From Cladopsammia gracilis (Eukaryota > Cnidaria > Anthozoa > Scleractinia > Dendrophylliidae), in contig JAJGOT010000169.1 of NCBI GenBank assembly GCA_022457155.1, forward strand, positions 1,129,001 to 1,193,000: DNA of 64,000 nt, in the 5' to 3' direction. Of the stretch, positions 10,443 to 23,888 are shown one piece after another. Every line of letters starts with the position of its first letter. Position 1 is the first letter of the stretch. The position numbers and the translations under genes were made by a program. The notes under the pieces were generated by a model. The model made no database searches and was not told where the DNA came from. It worked only from the letters and a program-made list of their open reading frames with translations.

Positions 10443-11022
10443 TTCAGCTTCAGGTTGCTACAGTGTAGGAGTAAACACACAAATAGTTTGGGGGTGGGGG
10501 GGGGGGGTACTTCCTATAATGGACTATATGTGGAGGTTCCACCTGAAAAGGGTACCTTTTTCAGGCTACAGGTAGGAATTAAAAACTGATATTTAGGTAT
10601 TTGGAAGGTCTTTTGCAATTTCATCAGGTCAAAACAAATTTAATTTAATGATTAGTTTATTAAATGATTGGTCAGTGTTTTGGGTACCTTGTACAATGGA
10701 ACCAATATAATAAAGTGCCATAGGACTGGGAAAAATGCATGTGTTTGTTACAATGGGGGTTTGTTATATTGGGATTTTTCCCCATACATTTTACTATAAC
10801 TTGGCAGAACAACATTTGTTATACTGAGAGGAGTTATATCGATGTTCCACTGTACCTGGCACTGTTCTAGAAGCCCAGCACATACACAATAAATAATTAT
10901 AGTAGTATTATTATCTGACATCCTATAGCTTGTCACATATTTTCTTAAAGGGTTCTGCTTTACTTAAGTTCCGAAACTTGAAAAAAGTTCTCTTATTGAT
11001 AGAAGCATTTCTAATTTTGCAG

Positions 11023-14000
11023 GACCGTGGGGATCGTAAAAGGATAGACAGGCTGTTGAGAGGATCCATTTTATTGAATCAACCATCCATAGTGGCCAAG
11101 TTTTCGGAGGAACAGGTATATAAATGCTTTAAAGTTGGCTTTTAATTGTTTATTATATTTGGACTATGGATTGTATTAATTTCAAGAGACTTACATGTAT
11201 TGTACAATATGTAAATTCAGTAGTCTCCTACACAACTCAGGCAGTATTGACATTTTGTTCATCAACTCTCTCAGCCTGTTTCATCTAAGTTCAATCAAGA
11301 TAGCATGGAATGCAACAGTACAACAGTTACCAATAAAAATTATTGTTTTATTTTACCTTTTGAAAAAAAGGGTAAAATAGAGTGTTTTCACTGACGCCAT
11401 ATCAAAATTCAGAAGCAGTTTTCAATTCTAAATTTTTTATGGAATTGTAGAGAGTTTTAAACTATACACATCTGGGCCAAATTTTGAAGCGCAAGAGCAT
11501 TTCATTCAATAGTTATAGGCAAATGAGTATAGACATTTTTAGTAAGAAATGTATGGAGCAGCCATCTTGGTGTCCCACTTAGGGACACCAACATGTTCTT
11601 GTACAAATTCAAACGTTGATATTCTGCAAAGATGGCTGACTTTCTTGTGTTTATTGGGTATCTCAATTTCTAGTTAATACTCACAACTGATAAGTTAAGG
11701 CAATGTTTGCACGATTGAGAAAGTTGCAATTTTTTAAAGCAGCGGAGTCTTGTACGGCCAGTTTTGGCCAGTGTATAGGAGCTAATGGGTTAAAGATAAA
11801 AGTTTCGATCATTATGATATGAAAAACATGGTACTTTAACTAAGTGTATTCTCCTTTAGAGAGTGACAGTGAAACAATCAGAATTTGTCAAGTTATATTT
11901 AAGTATAAAATATATTATTCTAAACACAGCTTGAATATGTCGATCAGTTGTCAGACACAATCCTGGAATCTGATGTCCTTTTATCAAAACTTGGCTTGGA
12001 TACCATCGGCAAAAGAGAAGAATTAAGGAAAATTATATCAGGTAAAGACTTGCAAGGCAATTTGCAACGTGAAACTCCTTCTTTCCCTTTTAGATCAGGT
12101 ACAGCTTCTCTAGGTGAAATAAATATTAATAATTATTTAGTTACTGTACATAAAGGTGGGTCTTGTTTTCTAATAGGAACTACAAGTACCAAAGTTGAAA
12201 AACAGAAAGGTGAGGACATTCATTTTTTTCTGTTCACCTATGACTTTCACTGGCCTATACTTTCATGGAATGAAATGAAATATTAATTGTTATAATTTCT
12301 TGTTATTTGTACCCTGACAGCAAGAAGTGCAGAAGAAATAAAAGGCTTGATCAACAAAGTGAAATTCGAACGGCAGCTTGCTAAACCATCAGCTTCTACA
12401 TCAAAGGCGACCAATGCTAAGGTACCAGCTGTTACCAGGATTGCCATTGATGAGGGAAAAGTCAGGGAAAACCATTTTTTTTTAAGGTCAGGGAAAGGTT
12501 AGGGACTGGAAATTTGGACCTGGTTAGAGAAATTCCAGATTATGCATCAGGGTATATGGCTGATATGGCTTGCCATAAGGTTTGATGATGCTTTTTTCTT
12601 AACAGCAAAGACATTTCATATCTTAATAATTTAATCACTTAATTTAGTTTTGGTGTTTACTGCCAAAGGAACAATCATGCATGGGTCAATGAAAATTGGT
12701 TTGTGGTCAGTGAAAATCACCACAACATTCCAAATAATGTATCTTGAGAACAACTTGAAATCTTTATTGTAACTAAATTAAATACTGGTGTAAAGAAGTT
12801 TAGCTGTACATGTAAAATGAGTGGCCAATATTTCTAAATTTAAGTGTTGAATTCTGTAGTCCTTTTCAGATGCTTGTGATTTTAACATTTGAGGGGATTC
12901 AAAAAATATCATGTGATAGGTACTTAATAATGTCACCACAGACAGGTGTAAAAAAAAATATTTCTCTTTTGCCTTACTTTTTTTGAAAATAAGCAAAGGT
13001 CTGTGCAGCTTTCCTGGTGCCATTATGACAAGAAAAAAGAGCGGTTTGTCCCTGTGCGAAGCAATAAGGGGGGAGGATGCAGAACAGTCAGGCTGTCTGT
13101 GGATGCAGATTTGGACACAGTTTTGCAGTCATGTAGGGATATGTTTTTCCCTGATGGAAAAAGTACAGAACATGGAAAGTGGAACAACATGGACAGTGCT
13201 ATACACAGTTGGACTGGAGAAAGGATTGAAAAGGATCAACCCTTTTCTCTTGGAGCGTTCATCTCAGCGACGGGATTGAGGAGTGTGCGCTTTTATTTAT
13301 ATACCAGGCCAAAAAAATGGTGAGTGTTGCATATTGCTTCAGATGGAATAAAAATACAACTTAGGACCTATATTACTGAAAATATTTTATTACAGGTTTG
13401 GCCTGGAAAATGGAATCTCTGTGTTAAGTTTTGGTCTCTTGCTTTTTTAATCATTTTAATGACTAGTATTCTGAAAAAGATTGCCATTAAAGGCTATCAG
13501 TTGACGTGACCAGTCATATACTTGAAAGTAAAACGAGTGGTGCCAAAAATAAAAGTTTTGTTTGCAAATAAAAGATATTTCAATTTTGCAGTTCTTATTT
13601 TCCCTTGTTTGTATTTTAGCTTTCAATCTAAACATTTGCCAGTCTGCTGGTAAATTCCTTTTTACATGTTTGTAAAAATGGCCTATTAAATGATGAGTCC
13701 AACTATCACTCAAGACATGATATGTACAGTGATTGTATTTCTTCAAATAATTATCACTCGAGCTTATAACAAATAAAATGGTGATAGCCTGACATTGCCT
13801 TACAAACTACTAATGTATTCTTGAAAGATTGGGTCATGGAAATTGTTTTTGTAATGGTTTAATTAGATAAGTTTGGCCAATAATTAGCCAAGTTCTAATT
13901 GAGTTTCGGCTCATGAAAAGTCTGAAGTTTGAACCGGGCCTAAGCCTTCAAATCACTCTTTGTAAATTACAATGTTGATCGAAATTATCCCTTTTAATTA

Positions 14001-15548
14001 TGCAATAGTTAAACGTTTAAGGGAAGTTTTGAAGTTTTACTATAATAAAGGATAGTGGATGTATCACATACAGGTGTAGAGATATCACTTGTGTGGTATT
14101 ATCTTGCAGGTATGACGTTGTTTTGGAAAGTGAAAAGGAGAATGATGCAGTACTTGTTGAATGTAATAAGGGTGATGCAGAGTCTGCTATTGCAGAGGTC
14201 GGTAAAGAATGCACCTCCACAAAGGACCATGAAGACCTAGATTCTGAGGATGATTTACCTGTTATGGTACTTTTGTTTGCTGCATTGCCAACCAATTCAA
14301 AAACAAAACCAAACCAACTGGGCCCCATGAAGTGGATTTCATAATAGGGGTCAATTGCCCGTTCCGAAGTTCAAAAGGAGCCTGGGGACGAGGTTTTTAA
14401 TTTTGATTTAATTAAAAATTGGAGCCTATCACAAGAAAGATCATATTAAAATTAGTCAGTGTACAAAATTTGGGGCTGTTTCATTAAATGGCAACCATGT
14501 GGGAGGCTTTCAAAAATCAGAAAAAATTAGAGACTTTGTATGGATTTGGGGGACGCCATCTCTGAATTAGAAACATTTGTATGGGATTTGGACGACCTTT
14601 GACAGCTCACAGCCTGGTTACTATGCAATGAAACATAACCAAATTTGGTAAACTTACTAATTTTCATGCAATCTTTCTGATGGTGCAATTCATTTTTTGA
14701 TATGACGTAATTTGAACAATGTGTAAAGTAGGGCCCAGTCCCTTTTTGAACTTTGGAACGGGCAATAGACTAATATACAAAATCTCATGTCGCAAACAGG
14801 GGGGTGGTATTAGTGTGTGGGGGGGGGGGGGGAAGGGGTATTACAAAAACTGTCTTCCAAACAGGGGGCTTATTAGAGAGGGTGCTTAATAGAGCTTTTA
14901 CAGTAATTTATGTATGTCAGTCATTTAACTTTTAGTTCCATTTACTTGCATCTCCACTGTCAGATTGCTTGCATTAGTTTCGATTCTGCTATGAGCAGTG
15001 TTTAGTTGCAGTCTTTCCAAAATCGCTTTGCAAAGAAGATTGTAAAAGCAAAAGTGACATCAGCCGAGGCCCTGACATTGTTGCGGTGGGCCCCATTGCA
15101 CGCAAGGCATTTCAGTCATCGATGCTGTCTTGTGCAAGATGCATTGAAGGGAAAGATCCCCATACATTTTGAGGTGTTCAGTTCTACGATGAGCCAATAT
15201 CACGGTTATAATACCCAAAATGGCTACATGCCCAAAGTCAATTAAGGCCAAGAACAGAGTGGGGCAGAAACAAAACATATATATGATAAAGAAATCAACG
15301 ATTGGGCCTTCCTGCCGAGTGAGCTCAAGAGACTGACGCCAAAAACGATTTTTAAACACAAACTGAAACAGTTTTTATTAAATCATTTTGAATTGTAATT
15401 TAGTATTTTAATCTTATAGTTTTAGTTTTAGTTTTAACCATAGTTAGTCTTGGTTTTTTAGCCGCATTTAGTTTTATGTATTTTTGACCTTCATTTAGAG
15501 GACCTTCCTGAAAACCACCTTTAGGTGATTGGAGGCCTCCTCTTAAAA

Positions 15549-15594
<46 letters not shown>

Positions 15595-18500
15595 TGTTAT
15601 TGTGTGTCTAAGGGCAAGCAATATTCTTTTCCCAATGCAGATTTCCCCAGCTCATCCTGACCATCCTTGTGAAAAGGTGACCACTAAATTATTTTGTATT
15701 CAGTGTTTCGCTGTGTTTGTTAGGGAGGGGTCAATGCCAAAATGTTGAAAATAATATTTACAAAGCCTTAAGGTGGCTGAACACAGTTTCGCTGTACCTA
15801 TGCGTCATTCATTGTCATTTTAAAACTATACTAATGTCTGAGCGCCCAAAATTGGTGAGGCATATGATTAAGCGACAAGCTATATATTTTGATATTTTTG
15901 TTGAGCTTTTAGGGTGTTGCCACGGCAACACGGTGGATTGTAAATCAGCCTGCAATATTTTGTTTCGTTTATTTTCAGAAAATCTAGTCGTTAGATTTTG
16001 TCCATCATTTTGTCTCCAGTAAACTCGTAGAAATATTCGCATGTTGACACTGGTCTCATGTAATTTTAACAGAGGGATCTTCCGTAATTTGTGGTTTAAT
16101 ATGTTTGCGTTTTGTAAAAATTTCCTCTGTTAGATTTCAAATTTCTGATGGCAGGTGAGTTCGGCATATTCGGAATATATTGTGCCAAATTTCGTGAAAT
16201 TCTTTCCGAGGAAAGTCACTAAAATATCAAGTCACAAGCTTTGGTCAACTGCACATGCGTTGCATTTGTCTGGGTTCTCAATCCAAAGACAAAAGTAACT
16301 AAAAAGGCAGTGTATTTCTTCAATGGTTCTATAAATTATCTATTGATTCAACAAACATTTTTACGAACAACAAATTGTTTGATTTTCAGATGAAAAACAA
16401 CACTTTCGCGATCCACGCTGAGCAAAATAAAATGATCGCTGAATAGGCGCCACGGTTTGTTTTTCTCAAACTCGGCTGCATGTGCTGACTCATGTAAGCA
16501 GCTGAAATTGAAGAGCATGTGCAAACTGTGTTCAGCCACCTTTCGTTTTGTAAAAAAAAATTAAAGTGTATTATTTTGTGGTAGATAGTCATTTTATTCT
16601 CAAATACTATAAATTGAGCTTGGAAATGTTCAATGGTTTTATACACTATCTTTGTTTGTGCTATCAGCATGCATACTACTATGCTCAATAGCATGTATTA
16701 TTATTGTTACACAAATAAAGGGGAATAAATTTTGGAACTTAATTTGCTACTACAACCGCTTTATAATATGGTGTTTGCTTAATACAGGTTTCATATTTAA
16801 TAGAGTAACAAGTTATTTGTTATATTATATCCCATGTTGTTGCATTGTCATCTGAATCATGTGCAATTAGTGCCTCATTTTTTGCCCATATTCAGATGTT
16901 GCCTCAACTAAAAGAACTGCAGGAAGTTGTGGTGATCCCATGTGACCTGCCCATTGACTTTTGGAAGGAAGCAAGTCCATCAAATCTTGAGAAAAGTGTG
17001 AGTTTTTATAACTGTAAAACTGAAAGCCTATGACAAAGGGCTAGAGAAATCTGGTGCATTGTTTGGAATTCACTCACAAGCAAAACTGAACTTTCTTGCT
17101 CATTACAAAGCTTCCGAAGTGAATTACTTGATTATAGAGTCAAATTAAGTGGTGCTCTCAAAATGGAGTTTTGTGAATGTATTATAAATTTTTACTATTG
17201 GATTAATTTTACCTAGATTGATTTATATAATTGTAATTTCCACACCTAACGTGGAAAGCAATACTGTTTGGTTTTGTGATTTTCTGGAGTTGATAGTGAG
17301 CATTACAATTTGTTTTTTTAGCCCTAATGTCAGGTCAATGATGATCAGTAGTACTGGAATACATAACTGGGACAGTAAGACTTTTTGCATTAAGCTTGAC
17401 AATAATAATTGGTGTTTCCTTTTTTAAGGACACTCCTCCTGCAGTGAGCACTGCCATTGATGTGGCTCTTGAAGCTCCAACTTCAAAGCAGGTCTGCAAA
17501 TATCTTCATTCTAAACATGGACGTGCTTAAATTTGTTGTTTTTTTTTTGTTTTGTTTTTTTGTTTTTTTTTTTTGCAAAGAGAATGCAGAGAAACATGAA
17601 ATTTGAAACTTAAGTTTTCTTTTCTCCTTGTAGACATTCACAAAAAAAGAAGAGAAGGAGCAAGAGCTGTTGGTAAAATGTTATATGTCATTGTGAAATG
17701 TGTAGTAAAAATGACAATGATTCAGATTGATGATATTTTAATTTAATTTGTACACTATCAATTTTATTAAGTTTATTTCCTTATTACCTAATTTGAGAAT
17801 AGGTCTTTTTCATTACCATGTTTCTCAACTGTTCTCTCTTCAGGACATTGAGATCAAGAGAGCTAGGCGTAAACAGGTGTTGTTTTTTAAGGATTATATA
17901 AATTTTACTCCTGCCAACCATTTCTTTTATTATGAATGCCCTCCTCCTCCTCCTCCTCCTCCTCCTCCTCCTCCTCCTCCTCTCAGAATGCCATAAAGGC
18001 ATTGCAACTACACAACCAATACTCTCTTTGCTTTGGGTCTAGAGCGAGAGTGGCTAAAGCTGGCTTGAAGTGAAGGCATCGTAAATTAGATCAGAAAACA
18101 GAATTAACAGCGGTAGTCTGCAGCTATTCTAAACGTCTATTATCAATGGAACTTGATAAACTTTCAAGAGCCTAGAGCTATTGTTTCCTTTGTTTCAGCC
18201 ATTGGCCTCTTTACATAACGTACTTGTTGCCTTCAACACAAATTTTGTTAATTTGGAGAACAAACATTTTCAAGTTTTCTTTCCATATTTGCTGTCCTTG
18301 TGTGATTTCTTAAAAATGCCCGTTTTCGGAAGAGCATACGTACATTCAATTTTTAATGCAGATGAATAAGGCAAAAGGGAAACAGACTTGATACATTGTG
18401 GAAGTTGTGGAATCGTGTGGGCATCTGATCATACTGTAGATTTTGTAATACCCTGTAATATAGTACCTGAAAGAAATAATTATTGTCTGGGCTTTTTAAA

Positions 18501-21500
18501 TATGTTTTGTCTAATAGGATCTCATTGTAAAGAATTTACTTGGGAGCGTGTTAAGATTGTAAAGTCTGTTTCCTACCAATTTATTACCCACCCATTACTC
18601 CCACCTTCCCCTATCCAACCATCCATCACCACGGTTTTGGTGTACAAAGGATTTAATGTTCTCCTAAACTACATTTGGATGTTTGTATGTCACGAAACTC
18701 ACTGTTCGATGATCATTTCATGATGTGTATTTTAGTAGTACTAAAATGCTATATTTTCCTAGCTTGCAGAGCTATTGCTTCCCGAAGAACCTAGAGTTGA
18801 CGAGGTGGAAACTTTAGAAATCTCTGTGAGGACTTCTTTAGGGAGCCATATTAGACGATTTCGAAAAAGATCTCCCGTGCAGGTACCAAATTGTTTTGCA
18901 TTTGTGGCATTATTTGTGAGTTACATGGTTTTTACTTTCCTTCCTTTTCTGCTTCAGGACCTTTATGACTTTGTTTGCACCTTGGAGGGTATTCCCGATG
19001 ACTTCACACTGATCTCACTATTTCCTCGGAATGAATTAAGTGAAACCACTGCTCAACTTGGCGAACTGTTCCAAACCAACAAAGAAGATGTTTATATCGA
19101 GATAAAAGTGAGTTTCAGTAAGTAATGACGTGGAGCTAAGTTGGGTGAAAAGAAATAAGAGCTTTTGTCAGTAGTATTCAAACTTTTTGTAAAGCACTAA
19201 AAATTCAGACTTATGCGTCAACTCTCGTTCCCGTTTGGCCAGGGCTTAAAGCCACTTAAAGTAATGGCCGTATTCGCAGCTTAGCAACTACTTTATCGTT
19301 CAAACTTTTCAATGCAATGCTTTCCTATATCATTGCTGTATTGGAACAGGCACGTTTTCTTTATAACTGTCGAAACGTAGTTATAATAATTATGATAATT
19401 TCAATTATGATAAAGAAGTATTTATTTAAGTGTACTTTATTCGTCAGATTCCGAACAAGAAAGATTAACTGCTGAGCACTCTTTTTCATCAGTTATGTCA
19501 ACATTTTTGTTCTGCTGATTTTACATACATTATCGACAAAATACTGTATTATTCAAGGGACAGGCTGCGAGATGGATTTTGCAGCATATATAGAATAAAT
19601 AATTTTTGATATTGGTAACCAGTTGTCCACGTTTAATGATAGGTTAACGGAAATGTCGCTGTTCTCAACAAGTTCCTGTCGCAATACACAGATGACGAGG
19701 TAAGAGCGTTTGGGAGCACTGGTGCCTGCAGAGAACTCTTCTGTTTTTGCCTAGCATTCCATTATCTTGTGATATTTTTTGGTTACAAGTATAACTTAAA
19801 TAAATTAAATCTTCTGTTAAGGTGTAGGAAGTGTCTATATCACAAAATGGTCAGTTCGCCCTTGGTCATATCGCGTTTCACACACAAAAAACGAGTTGCT
19901 AAGGATTTTAGTCCTTTCGAATTTCGATTGTGAATAGAGACAATGCACGGTTCACAAAAATACTTTTAATAACTGCTTGGTAGTGAACATTTCTTAGGCA
20001 AATTGTTTGAAAGAATTTTGACTGCGTAATGTCTGAGATTTTTTCCAGAAGTTTCATTGAAATGTTGGTTGGACAGTGTAGGTTAAAATATATTTCCGGT
20101 TTCTTTTTTGGCCTTGCATAATATTAGTGGTAAGTCAGTGATGGAATGGAAAAGTTCAGTTGCACATGTCAATTTACGTTTTGGACATACCTTTTGGTTT
20201 TTTCGATTGTAAGTTTCATTGTTGTGTATTTTTTCGTCACAGGTTAGCTTATTTCGTCCACACATTGGCATAGATGACAGAAGGAAGACTCTTCCCGGAG
20301 AAAGCGAGGTAAAAGCGACAATTATAATATGATCTGTTTCAATCTTATTGTCTGTCTACCTGTTGTGACGTGAATGCTATGTCAGAATAACAAACAGTTA
20401 TAGGAGGGTTTCAGCCGGGTAGTCCATAATTAGATGTGCGAGACAAAGGATTCTTTGTTTGAACGTTTGAAGGGATTTGGAATTGAAAAGGTTTGTTGAT
20501 AAACATTACGGCGGGTGGAATCTGCACAGGGATCCCAACCGCTTTGTTAGCTATAACAATCATTTCATAAAATATTGTTATTTACCTGTTTTCCTGTGTC
20601 TTTTTTATTCGTTTTGGATGCGATTTGAATCAGAGCGAAGACGGTTGACCTTGCACGTTTCAAATGTAGTAAGCTTGTCTGCCGCTTCGTTAATACGACA
20701 CGCCTATTACATCTCAAGTTTCCATTATTATTAACTCAAGTTCCCATTACCATTAACTATTAACTCTCTTGCTGGAGAATCTCGGGTTTCAATTTAACGG
20801 CCACGAGAAGAGAGAAGAGAACGCTCTCTTCTCTTCTTTCTCGTCTCCGAGGAGATTTAATAGTTAATGTAATGGAAACTTGAGACGTAATAGGCACGTC
20901 ATGTTTACAAAGCGGCAGACAAGATAATATTTGAAGCGTGCAAGGTCAACCGTCTTCGCTCTGAATCAAATCGCTTCCAAAACGAATAAAAAGGACACAG
21001 GAAAACAGGTAAATAACAATATTTTATTAAATGATGGTTGTAACTAACGAAGCGTTTGGGTTCCCTGTGGAATCTGTCTGTCAGAAAGCACGGCCAAATA
21101 TACAATGAATTTCAAGTTCAATTTGTTTTTAACAATTTGGTAGTTTTATTTGCAAGCTATATTGAACATTTCATTATTGTTATCTATTTATTCCATTTAT
21201 TTTAAATTTAGTGACCTCAATAACAATTAGCTGTAAAGCTCAATACATTGACACTTTAATATAACAAGAGGAAGATACAGAACTCAACAAACTTCACCAT
21301 GGCTTAATCCCTTTTTTAGGTTGTGGTTAGGTGAGTCCTGGCAACTGAACTAGCGACACACCAGAATAATTGTAATGACTGTAATGGGCTTGCCAGTGTA
21401 GAATGGAATAAAGAATAATTAAAAAAAGTAATTAAATGGAATACTTCAGTGTTTAACGGTATAAGCATTCAGACCATTTCTTTTGTAATTGTTTTCCATT

Positions 21501-22568
21501 TAGGTTAACGAAAATCATATGGAAGGACTGGAAATTAGGCGCCTCCGTTGTTTAAATTTCCTTCGCGGTTTGCGAACATTTGTGGTACGCAGAGACAACA
21601 TAGTGAACGATTTCCTCGAAGCGTACGAAAAGGAAGGGATGGACCACAGTCGCCTAACAACTGAATTTGCAGACGAAGAAGGATTGGACGTGGATGGCAT
21701 AACCCGCGAAGCCTTCACGTTATTTTGGGATGAATGCTTTTATCGCTTCTTTGAGGGCAGTGGATTATATGTTCCAAGAGTGGATCCAGACTGCACTCCA
21801 CGCCTGTTCAATACTTTGGGAAGGATCGCAAGCCATGGGTTTGTCCTAGCCAAGGTCTTCCCCGTCTATGTTGTTCGATCCTGCATTATGGGTGCAATTT
21901 TCCAAGAAGTTCCCGAAAACATGCTGTTGGACGATTTCTTGTCCCACATACCAGAGATGGAGCGCACTTCTTTCCAAAGTGTGTTACAGGGAAGCGGTGA
22001 CATCGACCAAGCAATTTTGTCATGCCTTTCCTTGTACAATGTAAGGAAAATTCCCAATGGACAGCAGCTAAAGGCTACAATTTTGGAAATAGCTCGATGC
22101 GAGTTCCTCGTTAAGCCGCAAGCGATCATGAGAGAATTCAAGAGAGGGATGTTTGACTGTAACCCAGAGCTATGGTCAACCGTACGCCTAGAAGAACTGG
22201 TCACTCTCTATGAGAATTTGAATGTTGACCCTGCTAAAGTTTCGGAGATGGTCAAACCCAGTGAACTTGACCAGCCACTTAACCAGGCCAAAGATCGAGT
22301 CTTTAATTATCTTAATCGCTTCCTAAAGAGTTCTACCAAGAAAATGGCTATCGCGTTCCTACGTTATTGCACTGGAAGCAACGTCGTTGTTGTGCCTCAT
22401 ATAGAAGTTAGCTTTGTTGACGTCAGTGGCTTGGCCCGAAGACCAGTCGCCCACACTTGCACCGCCAGACTGGACTTGTCCACTTGCTATGAAAGTTATT
22501 CTTCTTTTTGTCATGAATTTTCAAAGATTCTGACAAACGAAGATGCGTTTAGATTTAATGCTCTTTGA
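11023..22568 (+). CDS. UBX- and HECT-domain E3 ubiquitin ligase (15 exons seen, first exon not found)
   Basis: Exons: 11023-11115, 11930-12041, 12321-12421, 12994-13319, 14110-14266, 15641-15676, 16896-16997, 17429-17491, 17634-17672, 17844-17876, 18763-18882, 18958-19107, 19643-19699, 20243-20308 and 21504-22568. All have AG/GT borders; phases agree and the sum is exactly 840 codons with stop. The exon at 12994 starts a conserved module (FVPVRSNKGGGCRTVRLS). Exons at 18763 and 18958 encode a UBX fold (ISVRTSLGSHIRRF, DLYDFV, SLFPRNEL); FPR is the loop by which UBX domains bind p97/VCP. The last exon is a HECT domain with the catalytic Cys in RPVAHTCTARLDLSTCY, close to G2E3-like HECT proteins. 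Predicted role: ubiquitin transfer to p97-linked substrates. The 36-nt exon at 15641 is the least certain. The gene lies wholly inside the 24.7-kb element. Confidence 0.82.
11385..11610. repeat. Dispersed repeat, second copy at ~60640-60850
   Basis: This lies in an intron of the HECT gene. Shared blocks include CATATCAAAATTCAGAAGCA, CAAATTTTGAAGCGCAA and GTAAGAAATGTATGGAGC. In both copies the block is followed by a short inverted repeat containing GCCATCTT. Confidence 0.7.
14353..14766. mobile_element. MITE, ~414 bp, in HECT-gene intron
   Basis: The ends AATTGCCCGTTCCGAAGTTC and GAACTTTGGAACGGGCAAT are inverted repeats of about 27 bp with few mismatches. No coding capacity. Confidence 0.7.
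14945..15600 (+). mobile_element. 3' end of a CR1/L2-type LINE in HECT-gene intron
   Basis: The frame from about 15003 reads LQSFQNRFAKKIVKAKVTSA and continues WAPLHARHFSHRC, then after a frame break NDWAFLPSELKR and FKHKLKQFLLNHF. This is the standard C-terminal end of CR1/L2-like reverse transcriptase proteins. It is followed by an (ATT)n tail at 15551-15594. 5'-truncated and inactive. Confidence 0.75.
15772..16540. mobile_element. TIR element, 769 bp, TTAA-type
   Basis: Inverted ends are GGTGGCTGAACACAGTTT and AAACTGTGTTCAGCCACC. TTAA precedes the left end (15768-15771). The right flank is TTTC, a probable decayed TTAA. It lies in the intron before the 16896 exon. Confidence 0.7.
17938..17983. 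repeat. (CCT)n microsatellite
   Basis: About 15 uninterrupted CCT units in the intron after the exon ending at 17876. The proline or arginine runs in frames across it are artefacts. Confidence 0.95.
20514..21085. mobile_element. Foldback element, ~210-bp arms, in last HECT-gene intron
   Basis: The left arm at 20514-20730 and the right arm at 20874-21085 are inverted copies at roughly 88-90% identity. Shared blocks include GAGCGAAGACGGTTGACC and TTACCTGTTTTCCTGTGTC. The spacer contains its own GAGAAGAGA/TCTCTTCTC hairpin. Confidence 0.8.
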
Positions 22569-22997
22569 CATTAATCTCCTGAAAATGCAATTATCTTCCC
22601 GCTGTGGAATGTACTACTTGGTCCATAATCGGGCAAAAGGTGTTCTCTCGTAAGTTTTAAAGGCCTTTTGATACAGTGACTTTGTTGTGTGTGACATAGG
22701 CATTCCGCATTTCATGTTTAGTTCTGAAGTTAATTCGTTTAAGGTTCTAACTAATAGCATTTATATTAATAGTTACTTATGGTTTGAGAAGAATCTGTCA
22801 GAAAGAAACAATATATCTAGTTGACTTTCACGCGAAAAAAAGTGCAAAGACATTGTCCTTTAGGGAAAAATGCAACTGCTTTAAAGTGACACTGTTGTAG
22901 TTTACTAGATCTTCAGTTCTTAAAAAATGTTTGGTTCTTGTTGCAACCTTCGCTGAGAAACATTTATTTACAATATCAAATCAATATCAGTTTGATT

Positions 22998-23007
22998 TTG
23001 TAAAATA
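22998..23007 (+). promoter_or_regulatory. Candidate poly(A) signal of the HECT gene
   Basis: AATAAA occurs about 430 bp after the stop at 22568, within TTGTAAAATAAAGTGCCTG, with T-rich sequence following. It is the first canonical hexamer downstream that I noticed. Confidence 0.45.
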
Positions 23008-23428
23008 AAGTGCCTGTTAAGTGTTTTTATCTCTAACGTCTTTTATTTTACTAGCAAAGGGTCCTTAGGCTCACCATAAGTTTAAAATGACTGTGATTTT
23101 CTGGTTATATTTCCGTTTTTGACACAAGATCCCGTATCCAGGAAAGGCTACCGAAGTTTTGGGTTCGACGCCCGTGCATCACCAGTCCACAAAAGGAATT
23201 ATTAAAACTCCTTTGGAATTTTTTTCTGCCATTCAGTCTAACTTCTGGGGTGTCTAAACAAACGTTCGGTAATTAAGCTCATTCGAGCACCTGATGTTGG
23301 ATTGGGCTCGGCAATCGAACAAAATCGTACTCACAATAAAACGTGTCAATAGAACACACATTGCCGAACAGTCGGCAATCGAACCGAAGGAAATAAAAAA
23401 AAAATGGTTTATCAACTCATTGAATTGA

Positions 23429-23523
23429 CAAGGTAAATTAGCCACCGTAAAGAGATTAAAAAGTTGACGTTTCGAGCGCTAGCTCTCGAAACGTAATCTC
23501 TTTACGGTGGCTAATTTACCTTA
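23429..23523. repeat. Perfect inverted-repeat element between the convergent genes
   Basis: The arms AAGGTAAATTAGCCACCGTA and its complement flank a centre GACGTTTCGAGCGCTAGCTC. It sits in the 1.3-kb gap between the HECT stop and the integrase stop. The arm contains CCACCGTAA, the same 9 bases that end the 24.7-kb element. Confidence 0.75.
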
Positions 23524-23565
23524 TCAACTCCTCGGTTGATAAAACTAAATTTTCATGTTTCACTT

Positions 23566-23600
<35 letters not shown>

Positions 23601-23888
23601 CCCCTGTATTCAAGCGGATCATAATGGAACGTTCAATTACCAGCTGACAGGGGCGTTCTCTTTATTCCGTTATAATAAAATGAAAAGATTGCTTATTTCC
23701 TCAAATGTGAACAAAATCAAACTGAAATCGCGCCAATTGCATTCGATTTAGTTCGATTGGTTCGATAATCGAACTCACAAAACTAAATAATTATGTTGGA
23801 TTGTCTGACTCAATCTTACACCTAATCGTTCCATTGAGTCTAGTTGGTTGTCAGTTCGATTTTGTTCCACTACACACCCCTAGTTAAC

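Larger units (their letters stand above)
9022..11022. other. Non-coding stretch with three small inverted-repeat elements; presumed 5' region of the HECT gene
   Basis: I see no supportable coding exon. The region contains three MITEs (listed separately) and a G-run at about 10490-10509 followed by GTACTTCCTATAATGG, which resembles the hAT-type G-tract element at 38797. The first exon and promoter of the UBX-HECT gene should lie here or further left, but I cannot identify them. Confidence 0.4.

Noticed and set aside
10398..10589. Possible first exon of the HECT gene
   Set aside because: The frame crosses a MITE end and a G-run and shows no conserved residues; its splice context is poor.
17938..18002. 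Polyproline or polyarginine peptide
   Set aside because: This is the translation of a (CCT)n microsatellite inside an intron.
23160..23190. tRNA-like T-arm GGGTTCGACGCCC
   Set aside because: No matching acceptor, D-arm or anticodon arm could be found at the right distances. At most a tRNA-derived SINE fragment.
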